The position numbers and the translations under genes are program-made. From contig CACXDK010000072.1 in the NCBI GenBank assembly GCA_902766345.1, positions 1 through 8,594 of the forward strand: a DNA stretch of 8,594 nucleotides, given 5' to 3'. Each line of letters opens with the position of its first letter. The stretch's first letter is position 1. This document shows, in pieces, positions 1 to 6,861 of this stretch. The DNA comes from an uncultured Spirochaetaceae bacterium. Lineage in GTDB: Bacteria > Spirochaetota > Spirochaetia > Treponematales > Treponemataceae. The notes beneath the pieces were generated by a model. The model saw nothing but the letters and a program-made list of their open reading frames with translations, was not told the DNA's origin and did not search any database.

Positions 1-183
1 ATCAAGTGCTGCAACTTTATTTTCTTTCTGAATAGCATCGAAAACTTCCTGGCGGAATACCTTTACATTTTTAGGAGCTTCAACACCTATTTTTACCTGA
101 TCCCCCTTCACTTCTATAATTGTAAGGGTAATTTCATCACCAATCTTTATTTTTTCATCAATCTTTCTAGAAAGGATAAGCAT
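1..183 (-). CDS. csrA: CsrA carbon storage regulator, 3' end cut off by the window edge
   Basis: The visible 61 codons begin [18 protein letters not shown] and continue through a [18 protein letters not shown] stretch, the classic CsrA signature. CsrA is a small dimeric RNA-binding protein that recognises GGA motifs in mRNA leaders and usually blocks translation. The N-terminal LSRK strand and the later R-E-V region (visible residues 44-46) supply the RNA-binding surface in the family. The reading frame is still open at position 1, so a C-terminal tail continues outside; family members are roughly 60-75 residues long. The start is firm: ATG at 183-181 follows GGAAAGGAGG with 7 bases between, and that SD lies inside the last codons of fliW. 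The fliW stop and csrA start overlap as TAATG, so translation is probably coupled. Next to fliW, its likely target is flagellin mRNA; that target is inferred from Bacillus and is not visible here. Confidence 0.96.
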   Translation of the reverse strand, partial: MLILSRKIDEKIKIGDEITLTIIEVKGDQVKIGVEAPKNVKVFRQEVFDAIQKENKVAALD

Positions 184-197
184 TATTTATCCTCCTT
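181..197 (-). promoter_or_regulatory. csrA ribosome binding site inside fliW, with the TAATG stop/start overlap
   Basis: Read on the minus strand, the end of fliW is GGAAAGGAGGATAAATAATG. AAGGAGG is a near-perfect SD seven bases before the csrA ATG, and the terminal TAA of fliW shares its last A with that ATG. Three GGA triplets fall within this stretch, and GGA is the core of CsrA binding sites. Autoregulation is possible but not shown. Confidence 0.8.
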
Positions 198-626
198 TCC
201 AGCAAGAGCTGAAACTATATCAAATTTTGTAGTCCATTTAGGATCATTTAGTATAGCCTGCATTCCTTCATGAGTCTTCTTATTAATTATAACAGGACCA
301 CGAAGATTTGCAGTAACAGGAGAACCGTCATTTGGAACAGTAACAATAGTCATAACAAGAACATCAGAAGGATCTTTTATGCCTATTTTACCCAATTCCT
401 TATCATCAATATCCACTTCAAAATCTGGATTGATAATAAAAGGATCTATCATTAAAAATGCAAGAGCACTTTCATCCAATGACTGAAGCCAGATAAATGG
501 TTTTATTCTACAGTCAATTAAAGCATATTCAGTATAATCTTCAAAGCCAAAAATACCAGCAGGTATTTTAATTAACTGTTCTTCACTTATCTCAACCAAG
601 CCCATTGTTTTAGTTTTTATCTGCAT
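183..626 (-). CDS. fliW: FliW flagellar assembly factor, flagellin-binding CsrA antagonist
   Basis: The 147-residue product has the FliW pattern: an N-terminal G-x-V-E-I strand, then [21 protein letters not shown], a DP-F turn, and a later NLRGPVIIN block near residues 108-116. FliW is a cytoplasmic protein that binds flagellin. In Bacillus subtilis, free FliW also binds CsrA and relieves repression of flagellin translation, so flagellin export feeds back on synthesis. The Treponema pallidum homologue is known as a flagellin-binding assembly factor. I place the start at ATG 626-624. An in-frame GTG at 635-633 would add three residues, but it lies inside the SD-like AGGTGAT, which is well spaced for the ATG. 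The gene begins 26 bp after flgL and ends overlapping csrA by one base. Length and motifs are normal for the family. Confidence 0.95.
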   Translation of the reverse strand: MQIKTKTMGLVEISEEQLIKIPAGIFGFEDYTEYALIDCRIKPFIWLQSLDESALAFLMIDPFIINPDFEVDIDDKELGKIGIKDPSDVLVMTIVTVPNDGSPVTANLRGPVIINKKTHEGMQAILNDPKWTTKFDIVSALAGKEDK

Positions 627-652
627 TTTTATCACCTGTTACTGCTACAAAA

Positions 653-1897
653 TTAATGCATATAATTCAATAAAGAAGTAGAATACATTCGGCCAGCATT
701 GCTTAATGTTGCCTGATTTACAAGTTCCAGCATTTTCATATCTGTAATGGTCTTTGTAAAATCAATGTCCCCTTCTCTACTTACTAACTGAGTAACATTT
801 AATGCTGTAGTCTGAGAACGAGTAATGTTATTCTGTGCACGCTCATAATCACTGCCAGACTTAGCAAGACGAGTTGTGATATTGGAAATGCCTTCATCAA
901 TAGAACCAAGAACACGAGAACCAATAGCTTCGGTATCGCCCTTAAGCATTGAATCGCGTAATGCAATAACAGTATCAAAAATTGAACCGCCAGAACTACG
1001 AACATTACCAGTAAGATTATATGGAGGCAACTGAGATTTATCTTTTATATATCCCAATTCTTCCAAAGTTGCTCCATTTTTATCTTCAAGCCAAATCTGA
1101 TGAGCATCAGTAGTCTCAAGATTAAGACCATTTGTAATAGGATCAAGGGATGCCTTTACAGCAACACCACTGTCATTAATTTTTGCAATAACAGCATGAA
1201 TATTATCACCTCTATTAATTTTAATCTCAACACCATCAAGATTAATAGAGTTATCATTACCAGCCTGCCATTGAGTTAAATCGCGAGATCCCATAAGACG
1301 CTGTGGTTCTGCCCAGAAAATCCTGCTACCGCTGTTATCAACATCCATATACTGGTTTTCATCAACTTCAACTTTATTCATAGTGATGTTGCCATTATAC
1401 TGAACAGATTCAATCAAAGGCTCACTTGCACCAGGAACATTTCCCAATGAAACATCAAATGCAATATTTTTTGTACGAGTACCAGCAAAAAGACTGTTAC
1501 CATCAGAATCAACAGCATTAGCATTCTGAACCAATTCTTTTAGAAGCTCATTTACTTCAGAAGCCATATTTTTAAGGTCATCTTTTGTATTCAAGCCATT
1601 TGCACCAGTCACAGCAAGCTCTCGTACACGCTGCATAATCTGAAGGTTCTGATTTACATAACCTTCACGAATCTGAAACTGATCAGCAAGAGTCTGTGCA
1701 TTCTTTTCAAACTGATTTACACGTGAAAGATATGAATTATAGCGAACTAAATGTCCTGCAGCTATAGGATCATCACGAAGAGAACCCAAGCGGCTCTGAC
1801 TGCCAACTTGATTATTCAAAGTATTCTGACGTACTTCCTGCTTACGCAAGTAGTACTGAGTGTCCATATTATTCATCTGAGAACTAATTCTGTTCAT
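653..1897 (-). CDS. flgL: FlgL, flagellar hook-filament junction protein (HAP3)
   Basis: The 414-residue protein has the two conserved ends of the flagellin/FlgL superfamily that pack together as coiled coils in the axial structure. The N-terminal part begins MNRISSQM, carries LRDDPIAAGHL at about 40-50 and continues as a helical segment to about residue 110. The C-terminal helix, about 355-414, includes MKMLELVNQATLSNAGRM and ends SLLNYMH. The roughly 240-residue middle is variable and makes it longer than enteric FlgL (about 317 aa). FlgL is secreted through the flagellar export apparatus and joins FlgK to the filament, which lies in the periplasm in spirochaetes. No Sec signal is present, as expected. 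ATG 1897 follows AAGGAG with good spacing. It sits 43 bp after flgK and 26 bp before fliW in the same operon. It could be mistaken for flagellin, but its position after flgK and the C-terminus favour FlgL. Confidence 0.95.
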   Translation of the reverse strand: MNRISSQMNNMDTQYYLRKQEVRQNTLNNQVGSQSRLGSLRDDPIAAGHLVRYNSYLSRVNQFEKNAQTLADQFQIREGYVNQNLQIMQRVRELAVTGANGLNTKDDLKNMASEVNELLKELVQNANAVDSDGNSLFAGTRTKNIAFDVSLGNVPGASEPLIESVQYNGNITMNKVEVDENQYMDVDNSGSRIFWAEPQRLMGSRDLTQWQAGNDNSINLDGVEIKINRGDNIHAVIAKINDSGVAVKASLDPITNGLNLETTDAHQIWLEDKNGATLEELGYIKDKSQLPPYNLTGNVRSSGGSIFDTVIALRDSMLKGDTEAIGSRVLGSIDEGISNITTRLAKSGSDYERAQNNITRSQTTALNVTQLVSREGDIDFTKTITDMKMLELVNQATLSNAGRMYSTSLLNYMH

Positions 1898-1940
1898 ATC
1901 ATTCTCCTTATTATATAAAAATTAAATGCTGCGATTAAAA

Positions 1941-3812
1941 TCAACCGCCAACACGATTAATCAGAGTATTCAACAACTCATCCTGAACACTAATAAACTT
2001 TGCAGCAGCTTCATAGCCATACTGGAATTTTATAATGTCAGCAAGTTCTTCATTAATATTTACACCGCTGATACTATCACGCAAATCACGCAAATCATTC
2101 ATGATAGCATTCTTACTTGCAAGCTGATTTTCTGCCTGCTCGCCTTTAAGTCCAATGCGTGTTACAGTATCTGCAAAATAATCATCAAATGTACGGTCAG
2201 TTCCAACCATCATCTTTGTATTACGGATTGCAGCAATTTCAACAGCTGCACGACCGTCATCAACATCAGCCAATCCCTGAGAATTAGCAAATGCAGCAGC
2301 AACACTTGAAGAATCTCTTTCAATCTGAGGATTAACAACAAGATACCCAGAAGGATTCATGACAGGTGTAACAGCAAACTGTGCATCAGCAAGAGCATTA
2401 ACAGCGTTTGCACGGTTAAAATCATAAGCTCCATCGGCTCCACTTTCACGAAGAATTCCTGTGTATCCTGTAAGGAACATTCCGGAATCTTCAACATGAC
2501 GAATAACAAAATCAGGATTAGACATTGATTCAGAAGTCGTAGCCTTTAATACTAATTTTGAATTACGATCCAAATAAGCCTTTACTTCCCCATTACTGTC
2601 ATTAATACGGTTTACAAGATCTTCAACAGTATCAGCTGGATAATAATCAACAGAAACAGTTCCTGAAGATGAGTTAAAGGTCATTGTTCCCTGCAAACCA
2701 ATCTGCTCATGAGGACGAAGGCTATTAGTTCCTGTCATGCGGAAAATATAAGAAGCATCTTCAACACCATCACCGTTGCGGTCATAGTTACCATTTGTAT
2801 TTTCAACAAACGGATGTTCCGTAAAGAAATCGAGTCCAGTTACATTATTCTTACCAATGGCATTGCGGTGAATATCATTAACAAAGTCCGCAAAGTTAAG
2901 AGCCATAGTATCAAGAGACTGCAATTCACTGCGAAGATCTTTATCGCGCAATTCAACAAGAGCACCGAGAGAACCGCCTCTAAAATATGCATCAACCTCT
3001 GTATCATGCCAAACAAGACGTGTATAGCCTTTATTATCAAGGTCTGTAACTTCATCAATCTGACGATATTCACTTCCCTGAACAATCATCTGTCCATCTG
3101 TATGTACAAGGAATTCATCAGGATCTGTTCGGGCAACAGTTACATTAATAAGCTTTCCAAGCTTTTCAACCAAAAGATCACGGCGATCCATAAGATCATT
3201 AGGATTATCGCCCATAGCTTTACTTCTTACAATTTCACCGTTTACATCTGCTATCTGACGAGACAAATCATTTACCTGCTTTACAGTAGCATTAATATCT
3301 CCGTTTACTTGATTAGAAATTGCAATAAGATTATTATTCTGCTGCTTAATTGAGTTTGTAAGACTTTGACCTCTAACAACAACAGCATCACGGGCAGCAT
3401 TATTACTTGGATCTATAGAAAGTTCCTGCCAGCTCTGCCAAAATTTATCCATATTGCTACGAACAGAAATTTCATCAGGTTCATTGTAAATCTGCTCAAT
3501 CATTGAATAGTAATTGTTGCGAGTATCCCAATAAGATTCTTCATTTGTCTGTGCAATAATACGAGAATCCAAAAGTTCATCACGAACACGTTCAATGCTT
3601 TCAATTTTTGTTCCCTGACCAATCTGACCGGCAAGCTCTGCACGCTCTAAATCCGGGCGGTACAAAGGATCCATTGTAGAAACTTTTACACGCTGACGGC
3701 TATAGCCTTCTGTATCAGCATTTGAAATATTGTGTCCAGCAGTCTGAATCTGAGTGCTGTGAGCCATAAGGCTCCTTTTTCCAATTTCTATACCTGCAAA
3801 AGATCCTGACAT
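1941..3812 (-). CDS. flgK: FlgK, flagellar hook-associated protein 1 (HAP1)
   Basis: The 623-residue protein opens with the flagellar rod/hook N-terminal motif; NISNADTEGYSRQR lies at residues 28-41, close to the family pattern N-x-x-N-x-x-T-x-G-Y-S-R-Q. It ends with the matching C-terminal D0 helix: SGVNINEELADIIKFQYGYE, then an AAAKFISVQDELLNTLINR stretch, in roughly the last 45 residues. FlgK is exported through the flagellar secretion channel and caps the hook before FlgL and the filament are added. It is longer than the enteric protein (about 547 aa) because of a larger central region, about residues 250-520. ATG 3812 has the strong SD AGGAGG nine bases upstream. It lies 48 bp after the chaperone-like gene and 43 bp before flgL. 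No frameshift or missing end domain is visible. Confidence 0.96.
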   Translation of the reverse strand: MSGSFAGIEIGKRSLMAHSTQIQTAGHNISNADTEGYSRQRVKVSTMDPLYRPDLERAELAGQIGQGTKIESIERVRDELLDSRIIAQTNEESYWDTRNNYYSMIEQIYNEPDEISVRSNMDKFWQSWQELSIDPSNNAARDAVVVRGQSLTNSIKQQNNNLIAISNQVNGDINATVKQVNDLSRQIADVNGEIVRSKAMGDNPNDLMDRRDLLVEKLGKLINVTVARTDPDEFLVHTDGQMIVQGSEYRQIDEVTDLDNKGYTRLVWHDTEVDAYFRGGSLGALVELRDKDLRSELQSLDTMALNFADFVNDIHRNAIGKNNVTGLDFFTEHPFVENTNGNYDRNGDGVEDASYIFRMTGTNSLRPHEQIGLQGTMTFNSSSGTVSVDYYPADTVEDLVNRINDSNGEVKAYLDRNSKLVLKATTSESMSNPDFVIRHVEDSGMFLTGYTGILRESGADGAYDFNRANAVNALADAQFAVTPVMNPSGYLVVNPQIERDSSSVAAAFANSQGLADVDDGRAAVEIAAIRNTKMMVGTDRTFDDYFADTVTRIGLKGEQAENQLASKNAIMNDLRDLRDSISGVNINEELADIIKFQYGYEAAAKFISVQDELLNTLINRVGG

Positions 3813-3860
3813 TTTCCAATTCCTCCTATATACTCACCCATTCTGCATGCAAAATCACAA

Positions 3861-4517
3861 TTAGAATTCTATATTTACCAATACGTTTCCAACTTCCGGC
3901 TTTACAAGTTTACCTGCAGGAGAATATGTTGTTGCGGTTTTAACAAAACATTCTTCTATTACATTACCTATAAAATCTTTCGTTGTAGTAACATAGGTAC
4001 GTAAAGCATCATTTTCAATACGGCTCTTTGTAAGCTTAGTCCTAAGACTTACAAACAAAGGCTCTACAGATGGCTCATAATAAATATGGCTATCTGCCTC
4101 AGTAAGCATTTCACGCTGCTGATCCAATTCTACAAAAGTATCACTCATACGACGCAAAGCAGATATAGAATCTTGTAGAGATTCCCAATCTCGCTCCTTT
4201 ACGTTTGAATGCATTTTGTTCTGTTCAGACAAAATAGAATCAAGAAGTTCATCCTGAGACTGCAAAACTTTTATGAGCTCAGTCTTTTTGTCTGTAACAG
4301 GCGTTTCGTCAGAAACGATTTCTTCAGAAACAATTTCGTTAGAAACAATTTCGTTAGAAACAATTTCGCCAGATGACGAAACCTCGTCAGTAGCCTGAAC
4401 CTCAGAAGTCTGCACTTCAGAAGCTGTTTCTGCAACAGATTCTTCCTGAACTGTAAGATCTTCCAGAACTTTAGCCGCCTTCTTTAATTTAGCTGCAACA
4501 GCTTTCATAAAACCCAT
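3861..4517 (-). CDS. flgN: FlgN-like flagellar export chaperone with an acidic, repeat-bearing N-terminal extension
   Basis: This is the first gene of the operon, directly before flgK, where the FlgK/FlgL chaperone FlgN is often encoded. From ATG 4517 the product has 218 residues. Residues 1-20 are basic (KAVAAKLKKAAKV) and about 21-70 are acidic and low-complexity, with four EIVS(N/E/D) repeats at 51-70. About 78-192 is a helical domain with heptad-like spacing (LIKVLQSQDELLDSILSEQ, then a WESLQDSISALRRM stretch) resembling FlgN. A Y-S-P-A-G-K tail near 198-203 recalls the C-terminus where FlgN binds its clients. In-frame ATGs also exist at 4541 and 4523. The only SD (AAGGA) lies between 4541 and 4523; it is best spaced for 4517, too close for 4523, and absent before 4541. 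The extension makes it longer than typical FlgN (about 140-160 aa). Assignment rests on position and fold-like pattern; a basal-body-associated protein is the alternative. Confidence 0.62.
   Translation of the reverse strand: MGFMKAVAAKLKKAAKVLEDLTVQEESVAETASEVQTSEVQATDEVSSSGEIVSNEIVSNEIVSEEIVSDETPVTDKKTELIKVLQSQDELLDSILSEQNKMHSNVKERDWESLQDSISALRRMSDTFVELDQQREMLTEADSHIYYEPSVEPLFVSLRTKLTKSRIENDALRTYVTTTKDFIGNVIEECFVKTATTYSPAGKLVKPEVGNVLVNIEF
4308..4367. repeat. Four in-frame 15-bp tandem units in the FlgN-like gene
   Basis: Four consecutive 15-bp units start at 4308, 4323, 4338 and 4353. The third and fourth are identical (GTTAGAAACAATTTC on the plus strand), and the others differ at one to a few bases. 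On the coding strand they encode EIVSN, EIVSN, EIVSE and EIVSD. Because the unit is a multiple of three, copy-number change would alter the linker length without breaking the frame. Confidence 0.85.
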
Positions 4518-4566
4518 TTTCATTTTATCCTTCCCACTCATTGAAAAATAGATTATTCACTATATA

Positions 4567-4593
4567 TTATCGGAAAATAAAGGAAATTCTTTA
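4567..4593 (-). promoter_or_regulatory. Sigma-28 (FliA/SigD) flagellar promoter for the flgN-flgK-flgL-fliW-csrA operon
   Basis: On the minus strand, CTAAAG has its TAAA at 4593-4590. It is followed after exactly 15 bases by TCCGATAA at 4574-4567. The flagellar sigma-28 consensus is TAAA, 15 bases, GCCGATAA, so only the first base of the -10 element differs. Transcription would begin near 4560, about 40 bases before the preferred start of the first gene. No comparable sigma-70 pair overlaps it: the hexamer 17 bp before GATAAT is poor. This would make the operon a late flagellar transcription unit. Confidence 0.78.
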
Positions 4594-4652
4594 GGAAATA
4601 AAAACAAATGCAGTGTGTAGTGGGATATGAGAAAGAATTCGACGGCTTTGTT
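4594..4652. other. Spacer segment with no recognised feature
   Basis: This lies between the sigma-28 promoter and the 22-bp repeat array in the 4542-4789 intergenic region. I see no open frame with a ribosome site, no RNA gene and no good hairpin. The segment is AT-rich at its left end and more mixed at its right. Confidence 0.5.
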
Positions 4653-4740
4653 CACTGGGCGTGATGATTATGGCCACTAGCCGTGATGATTATGCCCACT
4701 GGCCAAGCTGAGTTTCCCCACTGGCCAGACTTAATTTCCC
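4653..4740. repeat. Four tandem 22-bp units in the flgN/nadE spacer
   Basis: Units run 4653-4674, 4675-4696, 4697-4718 and 4719-4740 with no spacer. Each begins CACTRGSC and ends in C, with T, A, T and T fixed at unit positions 13, 15, 17 and 19. They fall into two adjacent pairs. Units 1 and 2 share the core GTGATGATTATG and match at 19 of 22 bases; units 3 and 4 share a CACTGGCC start and a TTTCCC end and match at 18 of 22. The array stops 14 bp before the nadE -35 element. A length of two helical turns would fit repeated protein-binding sites. Subterminal repeats of about 20-22 bp also occur at IS21-family ends, so a transposon remnant is possible. No transposase gene is present here. Confidence 0.8.
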
Positions 4741-4754
4741 CATCACCAAGCCAT

Positions 4755-4783
4755 TTGCATCACATGACAGCTCATGATATAAT
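4755..4783 (+). promoter_or_regulatory. Housekeeping-type promoter of nadE, probably giving a leaderless transcript
   Basis: A perfect -10 TATAAT lies at 4778-4783, and TTGCAT (first three bases matching TTGACA) lies at 4755-4760 with the ideal 17-bp spacing. Only GGGCAC separates the -10 from the nadE ATG at 4790, so the usual start site, about 7 bases past the -10, falls on or next to the A of the ATG. There is no SD. Confidence 0.72.
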
Positions 4784-4789
4784 GGGCAC

Positions 4790-6832
4790 ATGAAATATGG
4801 CATTTTTAGAGTAGCATGCGCAAGTCCGTCACTTGCAGTGGCAGACTGCACATATAATGCACAACAAATCATTCAGACAATAGAACTTGCAGATAAACAG
4901 AACATAAGACTTATAGTTTTCCCAGAATTATGCATAACAGGATACACTTGTGCAGATTTATTCTTACAGCGGTCATTACAGGTTGCAGCAGAAAATGCAT
5001 TAGCTACAATCTGTAAAAAAACAAAAGACTGCAAATGCATGAGCATTGTAGGACTGCCAATAACTTATCAGGGAGCACGTTACAATTGCGCAGCCTATTT
5101 GTATAAAGGTTCTGTCATTGCCATTGTACCAAAAACCTTCATACCAAATTATTCAGAATTCTACGAGCGCAGATGGTTTACACCTTCAGAATTCTGCCCA
5201 ACAGACAGCATTACAATAAATGAAGAATTAGCAAACATTCCATTTGGAACAAATATCATTATAGAAGACAAAAATGATCCTCTTCTAAAAATTGCCTGTG
5301 AAATCTGTGAAGACGTTTGGGTTCCTCTTGCACCGTCAACAAGACATGCATTAAACGGAGCAACTGTTATTGCAAATCTAAGTGCCAGCAACGAAGTAGT
5401 AGGAAAAGCGGATTACAGACGAATGCTTATAAGTGCACAATCTGCCAAAACAGTTTCCGCATACTTATATGCAAATGCAGGTCATGATGAAAGTACTACC
5501 GACATGATATTCAGTGCACACACTATTATTGCACAGAATGGTTCCATAAAAGCCCAATCTGAGCTATTTGGAACAGAAGTCATTACGGTTGCAGACATTG
5601 ACCTTGAGCGCATTGAACAAGACAGACTAAGAACTACAACTTTTACTACCTGCAATGCTTTTACAAGAGACAGTCAGGCTCTTTATCGCTTTATTTCTGT
5701 AGAATTCGACAACAATACTTTCTCAGATTCTGACAATCAAAAATCGATAGGTTTTCAGTCAAATGATGAAAAAAAGGAGGCTTCTTCTATTGCACTCATA
5801 GGAGGTGTAGACAGACATCCTTTTGTGCCTGCTGGAGATAAAGAACGAAGCGAACGATGCAGAATAGTCATTGAAATGCAGGCAGAAGGACTTGCAAAGC
5901 GTTTACGCCATATTCATGCACAAAATGCAGTAATAGGTTTGAGCGGTGGTTTGGATTCAACTTTGGCAATGCTTGTTACAGCAAGAGCTTTTGATAAATG
6001 TGGTATTGACCGCTCCAAAATTACGGCAGTCACAATGCCTTGTTTCGGAACAACAAACAGAACTTATTCAAATGCATGTACCCTTGCGCAAAAGACAGGA
6101 GCTACACTAAAAGAAATCAATATAAAAAAAGCAGTTCTACAACATTTTTCAGATATAGGACATGATGAAAACATCCATGATGTTACATACGAAAACAGTC
6201 AGGCCAGAGAAAGAACTCAGATTCTTATGGACATTGCCAATAAATATAACGGCATTGTAATAGGAACGGGAGATTTAAGTGAGCTTGCACTTGGTTGGTG
6301 TACATATAATGGAGACCATATATCAATGTATGGAGTAAATTCTAGCATTCCAAAAACCCTTGTACGCTATTTAGTTGAATGGTTTGCAATGCAGTCTGAA
6401 CAACAGGGAGATGCAGAGCTGGCAAATGTCCTAAAGGACATTCTTGCAACACCTGTAAGCCCAGAACTGCTACCACCAACAGGCAAAGACATCAGTCAGA
6501 AAACGGAAGAACTTGTAGGTCCTTACGAGTTGCATGATTTCTTTTTGTATTACGTATTAAGATGGGGATTTTCTCCTAAAAAGATTTATTTTCTTGCTTT
6601 ACAGGCTTTCAACGGTAAAGTTGCAGACGGTTCAGAAATCGTCTATACAAGGGAAATAATCTTAAAATGGCTCACAACCTTTTACAGAAGATTTTTCAGC
6701 CAGCAGTTCAAGAGAAGCTGCATGCCAGATGGTGCAAAAGTTGGAACAGTAAATCTTTCACCACGCGGAGACTGGAGAATGCCAAGTGATGCAAGTGCAG
6801 CTGTTTGGATGGAAGAAATAAAAGAACTGTAG
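4790..6832 (+). CDS. nadE: Glutamine-dependent NAD+ synthetase
   Basis: This 680-residue two-domain enzyme makes NAD+ from nicotinic acid adenine dinucleotide, ATP and glutamine, the last step of NAD synthesis in the cytoplasm. Residues 1 to about 300 are a nitrilase-type glutaminase with the expected Glu-Lys-Cys triad: E46 in FPELCITGY, K115 in VPKTFIPN and C173 in EICEDVWVP. After a linker at about 310-350, the synthetase domain has the ATP P-loop SGGLDS at 385-390, QARERTQILMD at 471-481 and GTGDLSELALGW at 492-503, then SPRGDWRMPSDA near 657-668. Length and triad spacing match the long Mycobacterium tuberculosis type (679 aa). The start is forced: an in-frame TGA at 4775-4777 leaves no other start codon upstream, and the N-terminus aligns with the family. 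It is a single-gene unit, divergent from the flagellar operon and convergent with the TPR gene. Confidence 0.97.
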   Translation: MKYGIFRVACASPSLAVADCTYNAQQIIQTIELADKQNIRLIVFPELCITGYTCADLFLQRSLQVAAENALATICKKTKDCKCMSIVGLPITYQGARYNCAAYLYKGSVIAIVPKTFIPNYSEFYERRWFTPSEFCPTDSITINEELANIPFGTNIIIEDKNDPLLKIACEICEDVWVPLAPSTRHALNGATVIANLSASNEVVGKADYRRMLISAQSAKTVSAYLYANAGHDESTTDMIFSAHTIIAQNGSIKAQSELFGTEVITVADIDLERIEQDRLRTTTFTTCNAFTRDSQALYRFISVEFDNNTFSDSDNQKSIGFQSNDEKKEASSIALIGGVDRHPFVPAGDKERSERCRIVIEMQAEGLAKRLRHIHAQNAVIGLSGGLDSTLAMLVTARAFDKCGIDRSKITAVTMPCFGTTNRTYSNACTLAQKTGATLKEINIKKAVLQHFSDIGHDENIHDVTYENSQARERTQILMDIANKYNGIVIGTGDLSELALGWCTYNGDHISMYGVNSSIPKTLVRYLVEWFAMQSEQQGDAELANVLKDILATPVSPELLPPTGKDISQKTEELVGPYELHDFFLYYVLRWGFSPKKIYFLALQAFNGKVADGSEIVYTREIILKWLTTFYRRFFSQQFKRSCMPDGAKVGTVNLSPRGDWRMPSDASAAVWMEEIKEL

Positions 6833-6861
6833 CTTTAATCCTCATCATCGACAGGTTCTTT
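6811..6861 (-). terminator. Possible intrinsic terminator of the patatin-TPR unit, overlapping the nadE stop
   Basis: On the minus strand AAAGAACCTGT (6861-6851) can pair with ACAGTTCTTT (6830-6821). That gives ten pairs with one bulged C, a 20-base loop, and then the T-rich TATTTCTTCC. The long loop makes it weaker than the plus-strand hairpin. The two stop codons are 2 bp apart, so any terminator must lie in coding sequence. Confidence 0.38.

Noticed and set aside
627..635. GTG start three codons upstream for fliW
   Set aside because: The GTG is part of the SD-like AGGTGAT that serves the ATG at 626, so translation from the GTG would have no ribosome site.
1926..2309. 127-codon plus-strand frame inside flgK
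   Set aside because: Antisense shadow with low-complexity composition and no supporting start signal.
2709..3353. 214-codon open frame on the plus strand inside flgK
   Set aside because: It is antisense to strongly conserved flgK, rich in Ile/Asn/Lys/Cys as expected from a shadow of AT-rich coding DNA, with no SD and no recognisable domain.
3844..3851. TGCATGCA palindrome between the chaperone gene and flgK
   Set aside because: It is eight bases with no loop and no T-run downstream on the minus strand; too short for a terminator and expected by chance.
4653..4740. CRISPR array
   Set aside because: The units are contiguous with no unique spacers and are too short, and no cas gene is nearby.
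4614..4769. A complete IS21-like mini-element with TGT...ACA ends around the repeat array
   Set aside because: The candidate ends share only scattered matches, no target duplication is evident, and the right end would fall inside the nadE promoter spacer. Only the repeat array itself is supported.
4690..4872. 60-codon minus-strand frame across the 22-bp repeats and the nadE start
   Set aside because: It has no SD, overlaps the nadE 5' coding region, and its sequence is merely the complement of repeats plus nadE codons.
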